Shown here piece by piece: positions 62,566 through 64,000 of a DNA stretch of 64,000 nucleotides (positions are counted from its first letter, which is position 1; every line of letters begins with the position of its first letter). The notes under the pieces were generated by a model, which saw only the letters and a program-made list of their open reading frames with translations, ran no database searches and was not told the origin of the DNA. The position numbers and the translations under genes are program-made. Source of the DNA: Alphaproteobacteria bacterium (GTDB lineage: Bacteria > Pseudomonadota > Alphaproteobacteria > Rhizobiales > Rhizobiaceae); contig JANSYK010000003.1 of assembly GCA_024742485.1 (NCBI GenBank), positions 434,001-498,000 of the forward strand. The letters are read 5' to 3'.

Positions 62566-62642
62566 TGGTCGGAGTGAGAGGATTTGAACCTCCGACCCCC
62601 TCGTCCCGAACGAGGTGCGCTACCAGGCTGCGCTACACTCCG
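62566..62642 (-). tRNA. tRNA-Pro (anticodon CGG)
   Basis: 77 bases on the minus strand, from CGGAGTG at the 5' end to its complement CACTCCG, discriminator A and encoded CCA. The anticodon arm CCTCG-TTCGGGA-CGAGG gives CGG in the loop; the T arm contains GGTTCAAATCC and the D arm AGCGCAGCCTGGTAGCGC. Reads the CCG codon. No integrase or direct repeat was seen at its 3' end. Confidence 0.96.
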
Positions 62643-62764
62643 ACATGGAGCCATTAGAGAATTGCTCCAACCCCGGCCATGCCTGTCGGCCGCGGGCGCA
62701 TCGTCACTAATCAGGATTGTGCCGGGCGTCAAGGGGAAGTTTGACCCGAAGACGGCCGGCCGGC

Positions 62765-63517
62765 TCACAACTCGATGTTCAGCCGCTGGGCGGCGGCGCC
62801 GATGTGGTCGCGCATGGCGTTGCGTGCCGCATCCGGGTCACCGGCCGTCAAGGCCTCGAAAATCCTTTGATGCTCGGCAATGGTGAGTTCGACGACGGTT
62901 TCCAGCCCATGGGTTTCGCGCACGGTCAGAATTGTCTCGCGCATCTGGTGTCCCAGATAGGTCAGGAAAGTGACCAGATATTCATTGCCTGCTGCTTCCG
63001 CAACAGCGCGGTGGAAATCGAGATCGGCATCGATGCCCGCATCCAGCATCTTTTCCGCGCCGGTCATCTTGCTGAGTGCCTGCTCGATGCGGGCAAGCTG
63101 TGGCTTTGTCCGCCGTTTGGCTGCCAGACCGGCTGCCTCGATTTCCAGTGCCGACCGCAGTTCGAAAAGGCTGCGCAGATTGCCGCTCTGCTGCAACTCC
63201 TCGGCATCAATGCGGATCGCCTGTCTGAGCTCCGGCTGGACGACAAAGGCGCCAAGACCCTGGCGGGATATCACAACGCCGTCCGATCGCAGACAGGCAA
63301 TCGCCTCCCGCACCACGTTACGGCTCACTTCAAAGATCTGCGCGAGCTCATGCTCGCTCGGCAGCTTGTCACCGGGCAGGAACTGGCCGTTGACGATCTC
63401 CTTGGAAATCAGCGTGGCCACTTTCTTGTGCAAGGGCTGATCCCGCCCCAATTGCCCAAAGCGTGGCTTGCCGGGTTTTGCGGCTCCGGACTTCGAGGTC
63501 CCGGTCTTCGCGGTCAA
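62765..63517 (-). CDS. GntR-family (FadR/FCD) transcriptional regulator
   Basis: 250 residues. Winged helix at about 30-95: LHKKVATLISKEIVNGQFLP, GDKLPSEHELAQIFEVSRNV and VREAIACLRSDGVVISRQGL. The C-terminal FCD domain starts about residue 110, with LFELRSALEIEAAGLAAKR, metal-ligand candidates in DADLDFHRAVAEAAGNEYL and EHQRIFEALTAGDPDAARNA. FCD regulators respond to sugar acids or organic acids. Divergent from the fumarylacetoacetate-hydrolase-family gene, with a palindrome between, so it likely controls that operon. Confidence 0.92.
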   Translation of the reverse strand: MTAKTGTSKSGAAKPGKPRFGQLGRDQPLHKKVATLISKEIVNGQFLPGDKLPSEHELAQIFEVSRNVVREAIACLRSDGVVISRQGLGAFVVQPELRQAIRIDAEELQQSGNLRSLFELRSALEIEAAGLAAKRRTKPQLARIEQALSKMTGAEKMLDAGIDADLDFHRAVAEAAGNEYLVTFLTYLGHQMRETILTVRETHGLETVVELTIAEHQRIFEALTAGDPDAARNAMRDHIGAAAQRLNIEL

Positions 63518-63684
63518 TATGCGCTCCCGTCATCGGTCGGATTGCGTGCAGTCATAAAGGCAATTGGGCGGCGCGGCCACCCGTCATGCTGTCGGCAAAC
63601 ACAATCCCGGGCATCCATCCAGCCTTGAATCCTTGAGCAACTTGCCAAAAGGGTACCTATCCCAAAATAATTTCACTTATAGGG

Positions 63685-63703
63685 TTATCCTACAACCGGA
63701 TAA
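63685..63703. promoter_or_regulatory. TTATCC-N7-GGATAA inverted repeat, likely GntR operator
   Basis: Perfect six-base inverted repeat with a seven-base spacer in the 294-base gap between the GntR gene and the divergent FAH-family gene, in an AT-rich promoter-like stretch. No other gene was seen in this gap. Confidence 0.5.
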
Positions 63704-63811
63704 TATGCCATACACTGCCTGTCTTTAGGGTCAAGCAGATGACGGCGGCAAATGAATTGGCCGCCATGATGTGGAGCTTGATTGGCAACAGACAGGAGTG
63801 AGGTCTGCCTG

Positions 63812-64000
63812 ATGAGCGAATGGGATAACCCGGCACAACTTCCACGGGATGGCATCTTTGTCGGCCGCGTCTGGCAGCCGGAGAAAAACGGGCCATCACT
63901 GGTCGTCCTGCGCGACGGGGATGTCTTTGACCTGACATCGAAATCAACCGCGACAATGGCCGATCTGCTTGAGCTGGACGATCCTGCCGCCCATGCGGGG
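63812..64000 (+). CDS. Fumarylacetoacetate hydrolase-family protein, N-terminus only
   Basis: 63 codons are inside the window; the gene continues past the edge. The ATG is preceded by AGGAG and GAGG. Residues 12-60 (RDGIFVGRVWQPEKNGPSLV, VLRDGDVFDLTSKSTATMAD) match the N-terminal domain of FAH-family proteins that in Rhizobiales act on 2-keto-3-deoxy sugar acids. The catalytic domain is not visible here. Divergent from a GntR/FCD regulator, which fits sugar acid control. Confidence 0.7.
   Translation, partial: MSEWDNPAQLPRDGIFVGRVWQPEKNGPSLVVLRDGDVFDLTSKSTATMADLLELDDPAAHAG

Noticed and set aside
62566-62642. tRNA-Pro as an integration site for a genomic island
   Set aside because: No integrase gene, no repeated tRNA 3' end and no compositional break were seen around it.

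Overview
The window looks like chromosome from an alphaproteobacterium of the Hyphomicrobiales (Rhizobiales) type, probably marine or plant-associated. The evidence is the gene for the cell-cycle methyltransferase CcrM, the block mutY - DUF721 - dsbA-like - smc - ppdK (an order I know from Rhizobiales), the very high load of ABC/TRAP uptake systems with LysR, IclR, GntR, MarR and DeoR regulators, and a GcvT-family protein very like DMSP demethylase. No rRNA, CRISPR array, prophage or intact transposase was seen. One tRNA (Pro, CGG) is present.

Layout. 0-16 kb is mainly housekeeping: a cut-off LysR gene, two HAD phosphatases, ccrM, a secreted beta-lactamase-fold protein with five tandem repeats, a LuxR-type regulator divergent from a small secreted protein (three GANTC CcrM sites lie between them), mutY, DUF721, a DsbA-like lipoprotein, smc and ppdK. 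16-27 kb is a peptide-type ABC importer joined to two related phytoene-dehydrogenase-like FAD enzymes, a cyclase-family hydrolase, a MarR regulator and an aminotransferase. 27-31.5 kb returns to core functions (DUF1499, MBL hydrolase, kpsF, kdsA). A 272-bp element with 34-bp terminal inverted repeats has inserted between kdsA and kpsF.

31.6-36.8 kb carries a DmdA-like protein with an FAD enzyme and a divergent LysR, then an orphan peptide-binding protein. 37.4-50.2 kb appears to be one regulon: a TAXI-type TRAP importer, a seven-gene operon in which every junction is a 4-base ATGA overlap (CoA-transferase, SMP-30, DapA-like lyase, a three-subunit FAD/2Fe-2S dehydrogenase, SDR), a divergent aminotransferase-BKACE pair and an IclR regulator. 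The same promoter/operator sequence lies in front of the importer and the divergent operons, and its core recurs upstream of iclR.

51.6-62.4 kb is a second catabolic operon. It starts with a DeoR regulator that contains an apparently rearranged sugar-binding domain and continues with a complete sugar ABC importer interleaved with enoyl-CoA hydratase, SDR, a mutarotase-like protein, SMP-30 and a CoA-transferase. This suggests that a sugar-like substrate is oxidised and then handled as a CoA ester. The window ends with tRNA-Pro, a GntR regulator and the start of a fumarylacetoacetate-hydrolase-family gene. Products and pathways come from reading motifs by eye; no database search was run.
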